DNA from: Ardenticatenaceae bacterium
GTDB lineage: Bacteria; Chloroflexota; Anaerolineae; Promineifilales; Promineifilaceae
Assembly (NCBI GenBank): GCA_020634435.1
Contig: JACKBS010000005.1
Span: 434,001-498,000, forward strand
Direction: 5' to 3'
DNA length: 64,000 bases
Every line of letters begins with the position of its first letter. Position 1 is the stretch's first letter. Position numbers and translations under genes: made by a program. The notes beneath the pieces are model-generated. The model did no database searches. It saw only the letters and a program-made list of their open reading frames with translations, and had not been told where the DNA came from. Positions 51,815-60,634 of the stretch are shown here, one piece after another.

Positions 51815-51875
51815 ATGGAGATTGGAGATTAGAGAATGGGGACGATAATCTCCATTCAACCAATCTCCAATCTCT
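51815..51875. repeat. GGAGATTGGAGATT hairpin repeat, copy 2
   Basis: ATGGAGATTGGAGATTAGAG at the left and AATCTCCATT plus CCAATCTCCAATCTC at the right repeat the theme of 3944-4011. It lies between the molybdenum hydroxylase stop and the convergent tiny membrane genes. Confidence 0.75.
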
Positions 51876-51876
51876 G

Positions 51877-51984
51877 TTATTTTTCTCGCTGCTGCCAGAA
51901 GTAAACGCCAGCCACGATGGCTACCAGCAGCAACCCACCCCCACAAACAAGAATCGCTAATTCGCTGACGCCAAAACCGCTCAT
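51877..51984 (-). CDS. Tiny single-helix membrane protein B (35 aa)
   Basis: Reads ATG (51984) to TAA (51877). The product MSGFGVSELA... has one helix (ILVCGGGLLLVAIVAGVYFW) and a charged end QQREK. The gene directly upstream encodes a paralogue sharing the core LxVCGGGLxLxAI and the ending REK. A purine-rich site AAAGGATAGGG lies 12 bp before the start. Its conserved pairing argues for a real gene despite its size. Function unknown; candidates are a membrane-complex subunit or a type I toxin-like peptide. Confidence 0.68.
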   Translation of the reverse strand: MSGFGVSELAILVCGGGLLLVAIVAGVYFWQQREK

Positions 51985-51986
51985 TG

Positions 51987-52088
51987 TTATTTTTCCCTAT
52001 CCTTTAGAAAAAAGTACAGACCCACACCAATTGCGGCCAAGGTTAAGCCGCCACCACAAACTGCCAACAATAAAGCTATCAAGCTCAT
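51987..52088 (-). CDS. Tiny single-helix membrane protein A (33 aa)
   Basis: Reads ATG (52088) to TAA (51987). The product begins MSLIALLLAVCGGGL, continues through TLAAIGVGLYFFL and ends KDREK. AAGGATAGGAG precedes the ATG. Only two bases separate it from paralogue B, so both are translated from one message. Neither is long enough for routine gene finders. A shared Cys-Gly-Gly-Gly core in the helix is unusual and suggests helix packing or a thiol function. Confidence 0.68.
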   Translation of the reverse strand: MSLIALLLAVCGGGLTLAAIGVGLYFFLKDREK

Positions 52089-52107
52089 ACTCCTATCCTT
52101 CGCCATT

Positions 52108-52180
52108 TGTCATTTCGAGTGAAACGAGAAATCTTTCTGCTTATCCAGTAGGGAGATTCCTCACTTCGTTCGGAAAGACA
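52108..52180. repeat. TGTCATTTCGAGTGAAACGAG inverted repeat
   Basis: Left end TGTCATTTCGAGTGAAACGAG and right end CTCACTTCGTTCGGAAAGACA are imperfect inverted relatives of a dispersed element found in many bacterial genomes. It lies between the tiny membrane genes and the L,D-transpeptidase gene, near the 3' end of the latter. Confidence 0.7.
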
Positions 52181-52188
52181 TGTGTGTG

Positions 52189-53838
52189 CTAGGGCAAAAT
52201 CTCGACGATGACGCCCTGCTCGGCCCACTCGTACAGTTGCGCCGCATTTTCGTTGCTCAAAAGTATACAGCCATACGTAACGGGCGTGCCCAAGTTGTTG
52301 GTCCAGAGCAGATTTGCCCCATCGCGGGTGGGGAAGCCGTGAAAGCCATTCATAAATTCCACGTTGGGTGCAGGCTGGTAAATGCCCATGAAGCTGGGCA
52401 TCCACAAATCCCAACTGGCGGCGTAGGCGTTGGCCTCGTGCGTTTGGATTTGGAAAACGCCGGGGGCCGTGGGGCTGGAAGCGATGCCTGTGCTGGCCAG
52501 CCATTCCCATTTGAGCTCGCCATTTTCATACACCCAGGCGCGCTGCTGGCTAATGCTCACCACAATCCGCTTGCCATCTACGACGGGATACGGCAGCAAA
52601 TCGTCGGGCGAGGGAATGGTGATGCTTTGCCCTACCGTAAGCGCATCGCCGACGCCGGGGTTGGCAGCCTGAATCCAGGGGTAGGGAATGCCCACCTTAC
52701 GGCCGATTCCAGCAAACGTATCGCCCGACTGCACCACGTACTGGCTGGGGCTGTGGTAAATCCGCAGGCTGATGTTTTCCTGCTGGTTTTTGATGGCCTC
52801 GGTAACGGCCGTTAATGCCAGTGCCTCATCCAGATACCGATTTTCACCCAGGGCAGCGTTGCGTTCGGCAAAAAATTGGGCAGCTTTGTCAGGGTCCAGC
52901 GTCCAGTTGAACTGGGTGGTATTGGCAGGATCAACCGCCAGGGAGAGCCAGCTACCCCAAACCTGTGGCCCAACGACCCAACTCACAGATTCATCCTGCA
53001 CCGGGTCGGTGGCCTGGATGGTGATGGTTGTGGCGAGCAGCGCTTCGGCCTGAGCGACAAAGCCGCTCACGTCGGTGATGGCCGGAGCCACGGGCTGCAT
53101 CACCAACTGAATCTCACCGTTTTGGGCCACCGCTGCACCACTCTGCGCCAGCGCCGCAACCGTAGCCGCCACATTCAACATCTGCCCGTCAGCAGCAGGA
53201 GTGGTGGCAACTTGTCCATTTTCGATGACCAACCCAGCATTGACCGGCTCGATAGCCAACTCACCCGCACGGTTTTGCAGGTAGGTTTGGGCAACGGCCG
53301 TATCCAATACCCAACTCGGCTCCACGGCCATCGTTCCCGTTTTGATGAACTCAACCCAGGCTTGGGGCGTACGGCCGTACGCGTGGGCACTTTTGGCCGT
53401 GGCTGCTGCATCCAGCGTCAAGCCCAGGTCTGCTGGGGAAACCAGCCAGACCGTTTCGTCATGCACTAGGCGAAGGGTTTGCTGACTACTGCTATTTTGC
53501 AGCAGAGCCGCCGCTTCATTTTGCGTCATGCGCCCTAAATCTATGCCCATTGCCTGCACGCCAGGCATCACTAAGTCGCTCATGTAAATGAGCCCAGCTC
53601 CGGCAACGACGATAAGACCCACCGTGAATAAAGTTAGCAAGACAGCGGCCAGGAAGATGTATTTGAGAAACGGCCGTTTCTGCCGGGCTGGCTGAGGTAG
53701 CGCCTGCGGCTGAGCGTTGGCCACGGGAAACCACAGCTCGGTGGGGGCATTCTGGATGGGCGTCTGAGCCTCATTTACCACCGGCTGTGGCGCGATTGGT
53801 CTGCGGAAAAATTGGGTTTTGAGTTCGCTTGTTTGCAT
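52189..53838 (-). CDS. L,D-transpeptidase with LysM and peptidoglycan-binding (YoaR-type) domains
   Basis: A cytoplasmic Pro-rich tail (about 55 residues) precedes a membrane helix (YIFLAAVLLTLFTVGLIVVA). Two VanW/YoaR-like (PG_binding_4) regions span about residues 90-330. A LysM domain (YVVQSGDTFAGIGRKVGIPY) starts near 370. The C-terminal YkuD domain has HGFPTRDG and a catalytic Cys in TYGCILLSNE. The usual YkuD motif is S-H-G-C-I-R-L; here His is Tyr and Arg is Leu, so activity may be altered. The 549-residue enzyme would form 3-3 peptidoglycan cross-links or attach proteins at the outer face. Confidence 0.88.
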   Translation of the reverse strand: MQTSELKTQFFRRPIAPQPVVNEAQTPIQNAPTELWFPVANAQPQALPQPARQKRPFLKYIFLAAVLLTLFTVGLIVVAGAGLIYMSDLVMPGVQAMGIDLGRMTQNEAAALLQNSSSQQTLRLVHDETVWLVSPADLGLTLDAAATAKSAHAYGRTPQAWVEFIKTGTMAVEPSWVLDTAVAQTYLQNRAGELAIEPVNAGLVIENGQVATTPAADGQMLNVAATVAALAQSGAAVAQNGEIQLVMQPVAPAITDVSGFVAQAEALLATTITIQATDPVQDESVSWVVGPQVWGSWLSLAVDPANTTQFNWTLDPDKAAQFFAERNAALGENRYLDEALALTAVTEAIKNQQENISLRIYHSPSQYVVQSGDTFAGIGRKVGIPYPWIQAANPGVGDALTVGQSITIPSPDDLLPYPVVDGKRIVVSISQQRAWVYENGELKWEWLASTGIASSPTAPGVFQIQTHEANAYAASWDLWMPSFMGIYQPAPNVEFMNGFHGFPTRDGANLLWTNNLGTPVTYGCILLSNENAAQLYEWAEQGVIVEILP

Positions 53839-54019
53839 CGAAAAATCCTAGAATCTACTCGTATTTTATATACGTGAGAATACTGGACTTCGTTCCGCTT
53901 TGCCTGACGCTTGCCTGATTGTTGTTATGCTGGATGGCTACGGCCGTTTTCCCTTACAAGGTGAGCGGATGATTTGTTGAAAGGCGCTTATTTCCACTAC
54001 CCTGTATGAGCGAGTCAAA

Positions 54020-54068
54020 TGGCAAGGGGGAAAGCCTATCACTAAGGCACAGCCATTACCCCTTGCCA
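54020..54068 (-). terminator. TGGCAAGGGG hairpin, possible 3' end of propeller gene
   Basis: Perfect arms TGGCAAGGGG (54020-54029) and CCCCTTGCCA (54059-54068) with a 29-base loop, 35 bp downstream of the stop codon at 54104. No strong T-tract, so the termination role is tentative. Confidence 0.5.
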
Positions 54069-54103
54069 ACTTGCAAAATGTCAGATTATGGTTGTTGGCA
54101 GAC

Positions 54104-55414
54104 TCATTGAATCACAAGCGGTAAATAAACGGTTGCATTGTGAATGATACGGCCGTAAATACCATGCCCGGCATTCGCGCCAATTTCCTGTTGCCAAGCG
54201 ACAAAATACCCGGTGCCGCCCGCAGCAATAAATGGCTGTTCCTGCCCCACAACTTGCCCCGCTAATGCTGGCCCCAAAGCCAACGGATCGCCCAGGCTCA
54301 TGTCGGCATTAACTTGCCGTCCCCAAATGCCATGTGGCCCGGTCAAGCTACTATATTGCTGCTGCCAGGTGACCATGTAATGTTGTCCTGGTGTGTCACA
54401 TGCCACGCTTGGTTCTCTCTCGTCTATTATCGAGCTATAAATTGCACGAACCTGACCGGGGATGCCATCACCTGATACAACACGGCCGTACAGATCATAA
54501 CCACTGCCACCTGGGACGGCCTCCCAAGCCACTAAATATTGATCGACCCCAGCACAGTAAGCGACAGACGGCAGTTCCTCAATTCCGGGCCATCCAGCAA
54601 TAGCAAACTCACTATTTATGGGATTCACGGTTGACGACAAGCGCAGCCCATAGACATCATGTTCGGAGCCAACCTTCTCCCAAACCACAAGATATTCATT
54701 ACGAATCCCATTGTAAACAAGGCTCGGATTTACCTGGTTTTCAACTGTATCAAAAATAGTTAAATCAGTTGAACTGGAAGGGAATGTGCCATTGGGACGA
54801 ATACGGCGACCGCTGATATACGCTGGCGGCGTACCAGTAGCATATGTATTCGTCCAGACCACCAGAAATTCTTGTGGCCCACTGGCATACACGACACGTG
54901 GATTCCATTGGCTGGTTACAAATTGATTGATAGCAAATGGGGTGATAGTTTGCGATACAAAATTTTCCGGCACAAACGCGCCATAAATATCCCAATTGCT
55001 GCCATCCCCATTCACATCTTCTGTCCAAACGACCAGATATTTTCTGTTAATAGGGTCATAGGCAACCGATGCCTGGGTCCGGTCATTGGCCGTAGGTGAA
55101 TACGCAATCACAAATTGGCTGACAATTTCTCCATTTATATTTAGCCGCGTGGCAAAGAGTCGTCGATGACCATTGTCCGTTCCTTTACTATGCCAAACGA
55201 TAAAAAACTCTTGCCGGTTAGAATTATATGTTACGGTGGGTAGATATTGCTCGGCATCAAACCAGGAAACCTCTATGGTCGATCCCAACTCTACGGATGG
55301 GGTGGATATTAAGTCTGTGGCTCCGGCTACGGTTTTGAATATTGTCAGGGGAGCGACAAATGTGATGAGTAAAATTGGAGCAGTCAACATGAAAACAAAA
55401 ATTCGCCGATACAT
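54104..55414 (-). CDS. Secreted seven-bladed beta-propeller-like protein
   Basis: The ATG at 55414 follows AGGAG. A signal peptide (about residues 1-30) leads to seven repeats with the pattern Pro-x-h-x-Tyr ... h-h-V-x-Trp. Examples are LPTVTYNSNRQEFFIVW, ASVAYDPINRKYLVVW, NPRVVYASGPQEFLVVW, NPSLVYNGIRNEYLVVW and LPSVAYCAGVDQYLVAW. Seven repeats suggest a closed propeller. The C-terminal tail is VYLPLVIQ, like the FLPVVIRP tail of the beta-helix protein at 38290. No catalytic residues are evident; a binding or surface role is likely. Confidence 0.78.
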   Translation of the reverse strand: MYRRIFVFMLTAPILLITFVAPLTIFKTVAGATDLISTPSVELGSTIEVSWFDAEQYLPTVTYNSNRQEFFIVWHSKGTDNGHRRLFATRLNINGEIVSQFVIAYSPTANDRTQASVAYDPINRKYLVVWTEDVNGDGSNWDIYGAFVPENFVSQTITPFAINQFVTSQWNPRVVYASGPQEFLVVWTNTYATGTPPAYISGRRIRPNGTFPSSSTDLTIFDTVENQVNPSLVYNGIRNEYLVVWEKVGSEHDVYGLRLSSTVNPINSEFAIAGWPGIEELPSVAYCAGVDQYLVAWEAVPGGSGYDLYGRVVSGDGIPGQVRAIYSSIIDEREPSVACDTPGQHYMVTWQQQYSSLTGPHGIWGRQVNADMSLGDPLALGPALAGQVVGQEQPFIAAGGTGYFVAWQQEIGANAGHGIYGRIIHNATVYLPLVIQ

Positions 55415-56006
55415 TTCATACTCCTTTACTTAAACTTGTTTGTTAAAAAATGCACAATCTAAATTTACTACCGACTAAAATGACCATCTGTTGTCAATTT
55501 ATCATCTGGTTTGTAAATCCATCTTTGCTGGGTTGTGGTAGTCGTCAAGCCGGAAATCTTACCCGGTCGCCAATCTTTCCGCGTTACATGATTGCTGTTA
55601 TTCTGTAAGGGTACGGCCGTTTCCCACCCAATTCCAACCTTAAATCGCCCCCACATATATTGACAAAGGGATCAAATATCATTAATATCTCCATATCTGG
55701 GGGCAAAACACAGTTTCCCAGAGCAAAAACTTATCACTTTGCGGCTTCACAGGGGCGTGACCAGCAGAGACTTTTAGCAAGAGCCCCGGTGGAGGTTGGA
55801 CATGCTCGCTCGTCCCCCAAGTTAATCTCATTTAAACATATAATTGCATAGTGGCAGTGATACGGCCGTTCCTCGCCCTTGGTTTGCGTTGGGATTTACG
55901 GCCGTTTGTTCTATTTTGGCCACCGCTCTTTTGGCGCGGCGGCGTTTATTTTGTTTGGGCACAGCAGCCCAAGTTGGGCAGGTTGGCCCGAAGGTGGAGG
56001 TTACCC
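55415..56006. other. Intergenic interval upstream of the SPFH gene
   Basis: Nearly 600 bp between divergent genes. It holds three ACGGCCGT copies (55612, 55861, 55896), a promoter candidate (55660-55688), and short open frames. I do not call any of these, because they lack ribosome sites and family features. The frame upstream of the SPFH start reads Trp/Arg-rich sequence unlike the family. Confidence 0.6.
55660..55688 (+). promoter_or_regulatory. Promoter candidate of the SPFH gene
   Basis: TTGACA (55660-55665) and TAATAT (55683-55688), 17 bp apart, leaving a leader of about 310 bases to the start at 56007. Confidence 0.6.
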
Positions 56007-57818
56007 ATGTTTACATCAACCACAGCTTTTGTCATTCTTATTTTGGGGGCGATTGGCTTTCTAATCGCCGCCATCTTCATCAAGTCAATTCTTGGCCTGG
56101 TGATCATCAGCGAGAAGGAAGTTGGCGTCGTCGTCAAGAAGTTTGGTCCCCGGCTGCACGCGGGGCAGCTCATTGCCCTAAAAGGTGAAGCCGGTTATCA
56201 GGCGGACACGCTGGCCCCTGGCTGGCACTTTTTCTATTTCCCCTGGCAATATGCCGTGCACCGCACGCCTGTTACGATCATTCCACAGGGGCAAATTGGT
56301 CTGATCGTGGCCGCTGCCGGTGCCGCTATTCCTCCAGAACGGATTTTGGGCAAGGTCGTCCCTTGCAACAACTTCCAGGATGCACGCCGCTTTTTAATGA
56401 GCGGCGGTGAAAAGGGTCGGCAGATGGAGGTGCTAACGGCCGGTACTTACCGCATTAACAGCGCTTTGTTTACGGTGATCACCATGCAAAACGCTCCTAT
56501 GCATGAGATGCGCCCGGAGCAGCTGCATGTGTACAACATTTCTCCGGATCAGGTAGGTATTGTCACCACGCTGGACGGCAAGCCCATCGACGATGGTGAA
56601 ATTGCCGGTGCCATTGTAGAAGGGCACGACAACTTCCAGAATGGCCAGACGTTTTTGAACAATGACGGCCGTCGTGGTTTGCAAGAACAGGTGCTTCTCT
56701 CCGGTGCCTGGAACCTGAACCCGTGGTTTGTCAGCGTCGAGCAGGTCCCCATGACCGAGATTCCGATTGGCCACGTGGGTATTGTCATTGCTTACGTTGG
56801 TAAAGCACACAAAGATGTCAGTGGTGAAGGGTTTAAGCACGGCAACCTGGTTGAGCCAGGGCACAAGGGTGTTTGGGTGACGCCGCTCTATCCCGGTAAA
56901 CATCCGCTCAACACACGGATTCTCAAGGTTGAGCTGGTACCCACTACCAACATCGTGCTGAACTGGGCCAGCCGCACCGAAAGTCACAAATACGATGCCC
57001 ATCTGTCGCCGATTACGGTACGCTCCAAGGACGGCTTCGCTTTTAACCTGGATGTGGCTCAGATCATTCACATCGGCGCGACCGATGCCCCCAAGGTAAT
57101 TTCGCGGGTGGGCTCGGTGCAAAATCTGGTGGACCATGTGTTGCAGCCAATTGTCGGCAACTACTTCCGCAACTCGGCCCAAGAGTACACGGTGCTGGAC
57201 TTCCTAAGCGCCCGTAGTGAACGGCAGCTAGAGGCGACCGGGCACATTCGCAAGGCGATTAGCGCCTACGACGTGCAGGCGCTAGACACGCTGATTGGCG
57301 ACATCACCCCACCGGAGCAGCTGATGGTGACGCAAACCGACCGTAAGATTGCTGAAGAACAGCGCAAAACGTATGAAATTCAGCAAATGGCCCAAGAACA
57401 GCGCCAGGAACTGGTGCGCGCGACCGCCATGGCCAATATTCAGCAAGATATGGTGCAGTCGGAACAGGGCGTGAACATTGCCGATTTGAAGGCGCAGGCA
57501 GTCGTCAAAGAGGCTCACGGTGATGCCGAAGCCACCAAACTGAAGGCGTTGGGTGACGCCGCCGCCATCCGTACCACTGGTAAGGCTAAAGCTGAAGCGT
57601 ACCTGGCTGGTGTGGAAGCACTAGGTGTTGACGGATATACGGCCGTTCAGCTCATGCAAATCGTTGGCGAGCGGCAGGTGCGCGTGGTGCCCGATGTCTC
57701 CGTGAGCAATGGCGGCAGCAATGGCATGGTCGATGGCCTGATGGGTTTATTGCTGCGTCATGAGGTAAAAGAAAACGGCACAACGGCCGTACCGCATAAA
57801 TCAAGCAAAACTAACTAA
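56007..57818 (+). CDS. SPFH (band 7/flotillin-like) membrane protein
   Basis: Start at ATG 56007 (MFTSTTAFVILILG) with GGAGG eight bases upstream; the open frame from 55851 is longer but unlike the family. The 603-residue product has an N-terminal hairpin helix (about 5-35), then three related ~80-residue modules. Each contains a G-x-(I/V)-G-I/L-V strand followed by a G-x-L/V-V segment (beginning at GQIGLIVAA, DQVGIVTTL and GHVGIVIAY). The SPFH core follows (VRSKDGFAFNLDVAQIIHI ... VQNLVDHVLQPIVGNYFRNS), then a long coiled coil (about 450-570). Flotillins scaffold membrane microdomains. Ends in a hairpin terminator. Confidence 0.88.
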   Translation: MFTSTTAFVILILGAIGFLIAAIFIKSILGLVIISEKEVGVVVKKFGPRLHAGQLIALKGEAGYQADTLAPGWHFFYFPWQYAVHRTPVTIIPQGQIGLIVAAAGAAIPPERILGKVVPCNNFQDARRFLMSGGEKGRQMEVLTAGTYRINSALFTVITMQNAPMHEMRPEQLHVYNISPDQVGIVTTLDGKPIDDGEIAGAIVEGHDNFQNGQTFLNNDGRRGLQEQVLLSGAWNLNPWFVSVEQVPMTEIPIGHVGIVIAYVGKAHKDVSGEGFKHGNLVEPGHKGVWVTPLYPGKHPLNTRILKVELVPTTNIVLNWASRTESHKYDAHLSPITVRSKDGFAFNLDVAQIIHIGATDAPKVISRVGSVQNLVDHVLQPIVGNYFRNSAQEYTVLDFLSARSERQLEATGHIRKAISAYDVQALDTLIGDITPPEQLMVTQTDRKIAEEQRKTYEIQQMAQEQRQELVRATAMANIQQDMVQSEQGVNIADLKAQAVVKEAHGDAEATKLKALGDAAAIRTTGKAKAEAYLAGVEALGVDGYTAVQLMQIVGERQVRVVPDVSVSNGGSNGMVDGLMGLLLRHEVKENGTTAVPHKSSKTN

Positions 57819-57854
57819 CTGTACAATCCTCTCGTAAGCCAGTTACGGACAAAA

Positions 57855-57890
57855 ATGGCCCCCTGTACCAGAAGCGGTACAGGGGGCCAT
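57855..57890. terminator. Bidirectional hairpin terminator, 15-bp arms
   Basis: ATGGCCCCCTGTACC (57855-57869) and GGTACAGGGGGCCAT (57876-57890) pair perfectly with a 6-nt loop. It separates the convergent SPFH and PA14 genes; an A5 run upstream gives a T-tract for the minus strand. Confidence 0.85.
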
Positions 57891-57920
57891 GTCATTCGTT
57901 TAACTTGCAGAACTCCGAAG

Positions 57921-59219
57921 CTACCGAGCTTCCCACTTCATGGCATCAAAACCAACAAGGCGAGAGAGGTACGCTTCACCAGTCACATCGGACAGCGAAA
58001 CGTAATCACTGCCTGTGCCCCGGAACCAGTAGGTACCCAACGACACCCATTGATCGCTGTAGGCCAACTGATTCACAACCTTAAGCGTAAAGCCATCTCG
58101 ATGCGATACCCAATAGCGGGCAGTGGTTGCGGTGGCATTCTTCGCCGGGATGTAGACAAACAGTTCATACCGCCCCGCCGTCAACGATGGATACCAGCGG
58201 GCCCAGTTGTAGCCATTGCGCGCATAGTCGTTGTTGTAGGTCCAGAGCATGCCGCCATTGTAACCAGCTGTTGACGAGCGCCAGGAAGAAGCCGTGCCCC
58301 CCGCGATAAAGCCAGAACTGGTATTGTCGATGATAACAGAGCCACTTGGCGGCGGTGTCGGGTTGCCGTTATCTAGCGACCAACCAAGCTGGGCCACCGC
58401 CAGACCACCATTTTCGTAATACTCCATTTGGATGGCAACATTACCCGACAGGTAAATCACACCAGAGTACGTAGAAGCTGCCTGATCAAACCATTTGTCA
58501 ATGAGCAGATGGCCGTTTACCCAGAGCCGTACACCATCGTCGCTGGTGGTGGTGAAGCGGTAAGAACCAGCCGGAAAGTTGATCGTCCGCGTCCAACGCA
58601 CCGAGAAGTTATCATTCGACATGCCGTTGGCCGGTACACCGTTGCCCCAGTTGAAGTTGATGTTGGCATCGTCGCGCACCAGCGTGGGCGAACCAGTCAG
58701 TGTGCGATTATTAAAATATTCACCCTTCCAGTTCACTATGTCGTTGGGCTTTGGCCCCCAGGTCAGCTTGGCCACGGCAAAGCCACCATTCTCGTAATAC
58801 TCCACCATTATCTGGTGATGCCCAGCCGACAAAGCCACATCGGCGGTGAAGGTTTGGGCCGGATGGTCGCTCCATTGGTTAATGACGAGGCTGTTGTCTA
58901 CGTAGACGCGAATGCCGTCATCGGCCGTGGTGGTGAAGCGGTAAGTGCCAGCAGCGACGTCGATGTACTTCGACCAGCGCGCCGAGAAGCCATCAGCCGG
59001 TAGGCCACTGGGGCCGCCCGTGCCCCAATCCCAGTTGATGTCGGTTTCGGTGGTCTGCACCACGGGATTGCCGCTCAGGGTTTTGTTGTTCCAGTACGAG
59101 ACCTGCCAGACAGCATCGGTGTGCTGAGCCGATGGGCCATCCTGGGCCAAAGCGGTTTGCTGAAACAGGAACAAACTAACAAACAGAACCAATACAGTTA
59201 ATTTAAGCTTACGATACAT
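57921..59219 (-). CDS. Secreted protein with two PA14 domains and a golvesin-like C-terminal domain
   Basis: Start at 59219 (MYRKLKLTVLVLF) with AGGAGG upstream; the longer frame to 59363 has no site. A signal peptide ends near ALAQD. Two PA14 domains (about residues 40-175 and 180-305) show RFTTTADDGIRVYVDNSLVI and RFTTTSDDGVRLWVNGHLLI plus HHQIMVEYYENGG-type strands. The last ~120 residues (SGFIAGG ... YSDQWVSLGTYWF ... VGFDAMKW) match the golvesin/xylan-lyase-associated C-terminal type. PA14 domains bind glycans, so cell-surface or matrix glycan binding is likely. Confidence 0.87.
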   Translation of the reverse strand: MYRKLKLTVLVLFVSLFLFQQTALAQDGPSAQHTDAVWQVSYWNNKTLSGNPVVQTTETDINWDWGTGGPSGLPADGFSARWSKYIDVAAGTYRFTTTADDGIRVYVDNSLVINQWSDHPAQTFTADVALSAGHHQIMVEYYENGGFAVAKLTWGPKPNDIVNWKGEYFNNRTLTGSPTLVRDDANINFNWGNGVPANGMSNDNFSVRWTRTINFPAGSYRFTTTSDDGVRLWVNGHLLIDKWFDQAASTYSGVIYLSGNVAIQMEYYENGGLAVAQLGWSLDNGNPTPPPSGSVIIDNTSSGFIAGGTASSWRSSTAGYNGGMLWTYNNDYARNGYNWARWYPSLTAGRYELFVYIPAKNATATTARYWVSHRDGFTLKVVNQLAYSDQWVSLGTYWFRGTGSDYVSLSDVTGEAYLSRLVGFDAMKWEAR

Positions 59220-59264
59220 TTTTTGCCTCCTAAAAGATGAACACACTACAACTTTTCTTGAATT

Positions 59265-59302
59265 GTGCGGCGCACCTTTTCGCAAATCATCTTGCGCCGC
59301 AC
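59265..59302. repeat. GTGCGGCGCA inverted repeat, copy 2
   Basis: GTGCGGCGCA (59265-59274) and TGCGCCGCAC (59293-59302) pair perfectly around an 18-base loop. The sequence is kin to the AAGGTGCGACGCACTT repeat at 26161. Confidence 0.7.
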
Positions 59303-59377
59303 GGTGGTGGTTCTCTATAAAGTTGTCGAGAGAGAACGGCCGTTTGTAACACCTCCTTTCCACTATTCACGCCGCAT

Positions 59378-60529
59378 TCACGGCTGGCTGCGCTCAGCCC
59401 ACGTGCCGTTGAAGAGATTTAAAACGAGAAGCCGGTTGTCTGCATCGAGCAGGTAGAGATTGCTGCCATCCTGAATAAATTCACGCTGTACGGTGGCTGT
59501 GAAGCCAGCTTCAGGAGCCAGTGCCCAGCCCAGCCGCTGGCGGACCCAACTGTATTCCCGCCACAGCAAGCCAAAGCCAGATTCAGGCACATACAACCCT
59601 TCGGGCGGTTCATATTCGACGTTAGGGGTCGGTGCGCTGGCATCCGGCAAGGAATACTCCGGGTAAGGGTCAAAAACCTGGTTTTGATCGCTGTACAGCA
59701 CATAAATAGCGCTGCCGGGGTCCCACCACTGGCCATCGTCTAACCAGATCATCGTGCCATGTTCAAACTGTTGGTAAGCAGCGGCCGTTTGCACCGGTTG
59801 GCCAGCGGGGCAGGTGGCTGGCGGCCCGCCAAAAAACCAGGCGTCCTCATGGCAATAGATCAGCACCGCACCCGCGGCGACGGTCTGGTTGTAATCGCTA
59901 AAAGCACGCAGTTCAAACTGTATATTGGTCTTTGTGGTTGCCGGAATATCCAGCGTGAACGGGCCGGTGGTAGGGGCGCTGTAACAGGTCCAGTCCTGCG
60001 TAAAAGGGGGTGCCAGGCACAATGCGGCCGAATTGGCGTGTACTTCATAGTCAATGGTGACACTTTCACCGGGCCAGACAGCGCTTGAAATGGTGGGGTA
60101 GACCACAACTTCAGCCCAGTCGGGAGTAGGCGTTGGCGTGGTAGTGGGCCAGACCGGTGGCCGGGTAGGCGCGGGTAGTACGGCCGTTACCGCTACAGCT
60201 GGTGTCTCTGTGGGAATCGCTGTCGGGGTAGCTGTTTCCGTGGCAACGGCCGTTGCCGCTACGGTTGGCGTTTCTGCTACGGTAAACTGCGCAGTAGGCG
60301 TGACTGTCACCAGCACCATGCCTTCTGGAATCTGCGCTACGGTCGTGGTAACTACCGTCACGTCAGGACGGCCACTGCTTACCTTAGTCTCTACGCCAAA
60401 CTCCAACTCGCCACAAGCGGTCACCAGAAAGACAGCAATTAAACTGAGAACGGCCAAGACCTTGGCCGCGAATTGGTACGAATTGGCGCGAATAAGGGGA
60501 TTTTCAGTCGTTAATTTTTTGTGGGTCAT
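59378..60529 (-). CDS. Thr/Pro-rich lipoprotein
   Basis: Start at 60529 (MTHKKLTTEN) because GGAGG lies five bases upstream. A signal with lipobox LVTAC (after a helix at about 28-42) makes it a lipoprotein. Residues ~85-145 form a Thr/Ala/Pro-rich stalk (TATPTAIPTETPAVAV...TTTPTPTPDW). The extracellular domain contains SVTIDYEVHANSAALCL, APTTGPFTLDIPATTKTNI and FELRAFSDYNQ, an immunoglobulin-like pattern, and a C-terminal region with WLDDGQWWDPGSAIYVLY and VRQRLGWALAPE, which resemble surface recognition repeats. Likely a surface sensor or binder; no enzyme motif. Confidence 0.75.
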   Translation of the reverse strand: MTHKKLTTENPLIRANSYQFAAKVLAVLSLIAVFLVTACGELEFGVETKVSSGRPDVTVVTTTVAQIPEGMVLVTVTPTAQFTVAETPTVAATAVATETATPTAIPTETPAVAVTAVLPAPTRPPVWPTTTPTPTPDWAEVVVYPTISSAVWPGESVTIDYEVHANSAALCLAPPFTQDWTCYSAPTTGPFTLDIPATTKTNIQFELRAFSDYNQTVAAGAVLIYCHEDAWFFGGPPATCPAGQPVQTAAAYQQFEHGTMIWLDDGQWWDPGSAIYVLYSDQNQVFDPYPEYSLPDASAPTPNVEYEPPEGLYVPESGFGLLWREYSWVRQRLGWALAPEAGFTATVQREFIQDGSNLYLLDADNRLLVLNLFNGTWAERSQP

Positions 60530-60634
60530 AACAGCCTCCATACAAAACCGTTGTCTGGTTTGCAGGATAGCAACTGGATGTAACGGCCGTATGGCACAAC
60601 CGTAATCATTTGCTCAAAAGCTGTGCCAGATTTG

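Noticed and set aside
55660..55851. 63-codon open frame before the SPFH gene
   Set aside because: It overlaps a promoter-like sequence, has no ribosome binding site and no conserved pattern.
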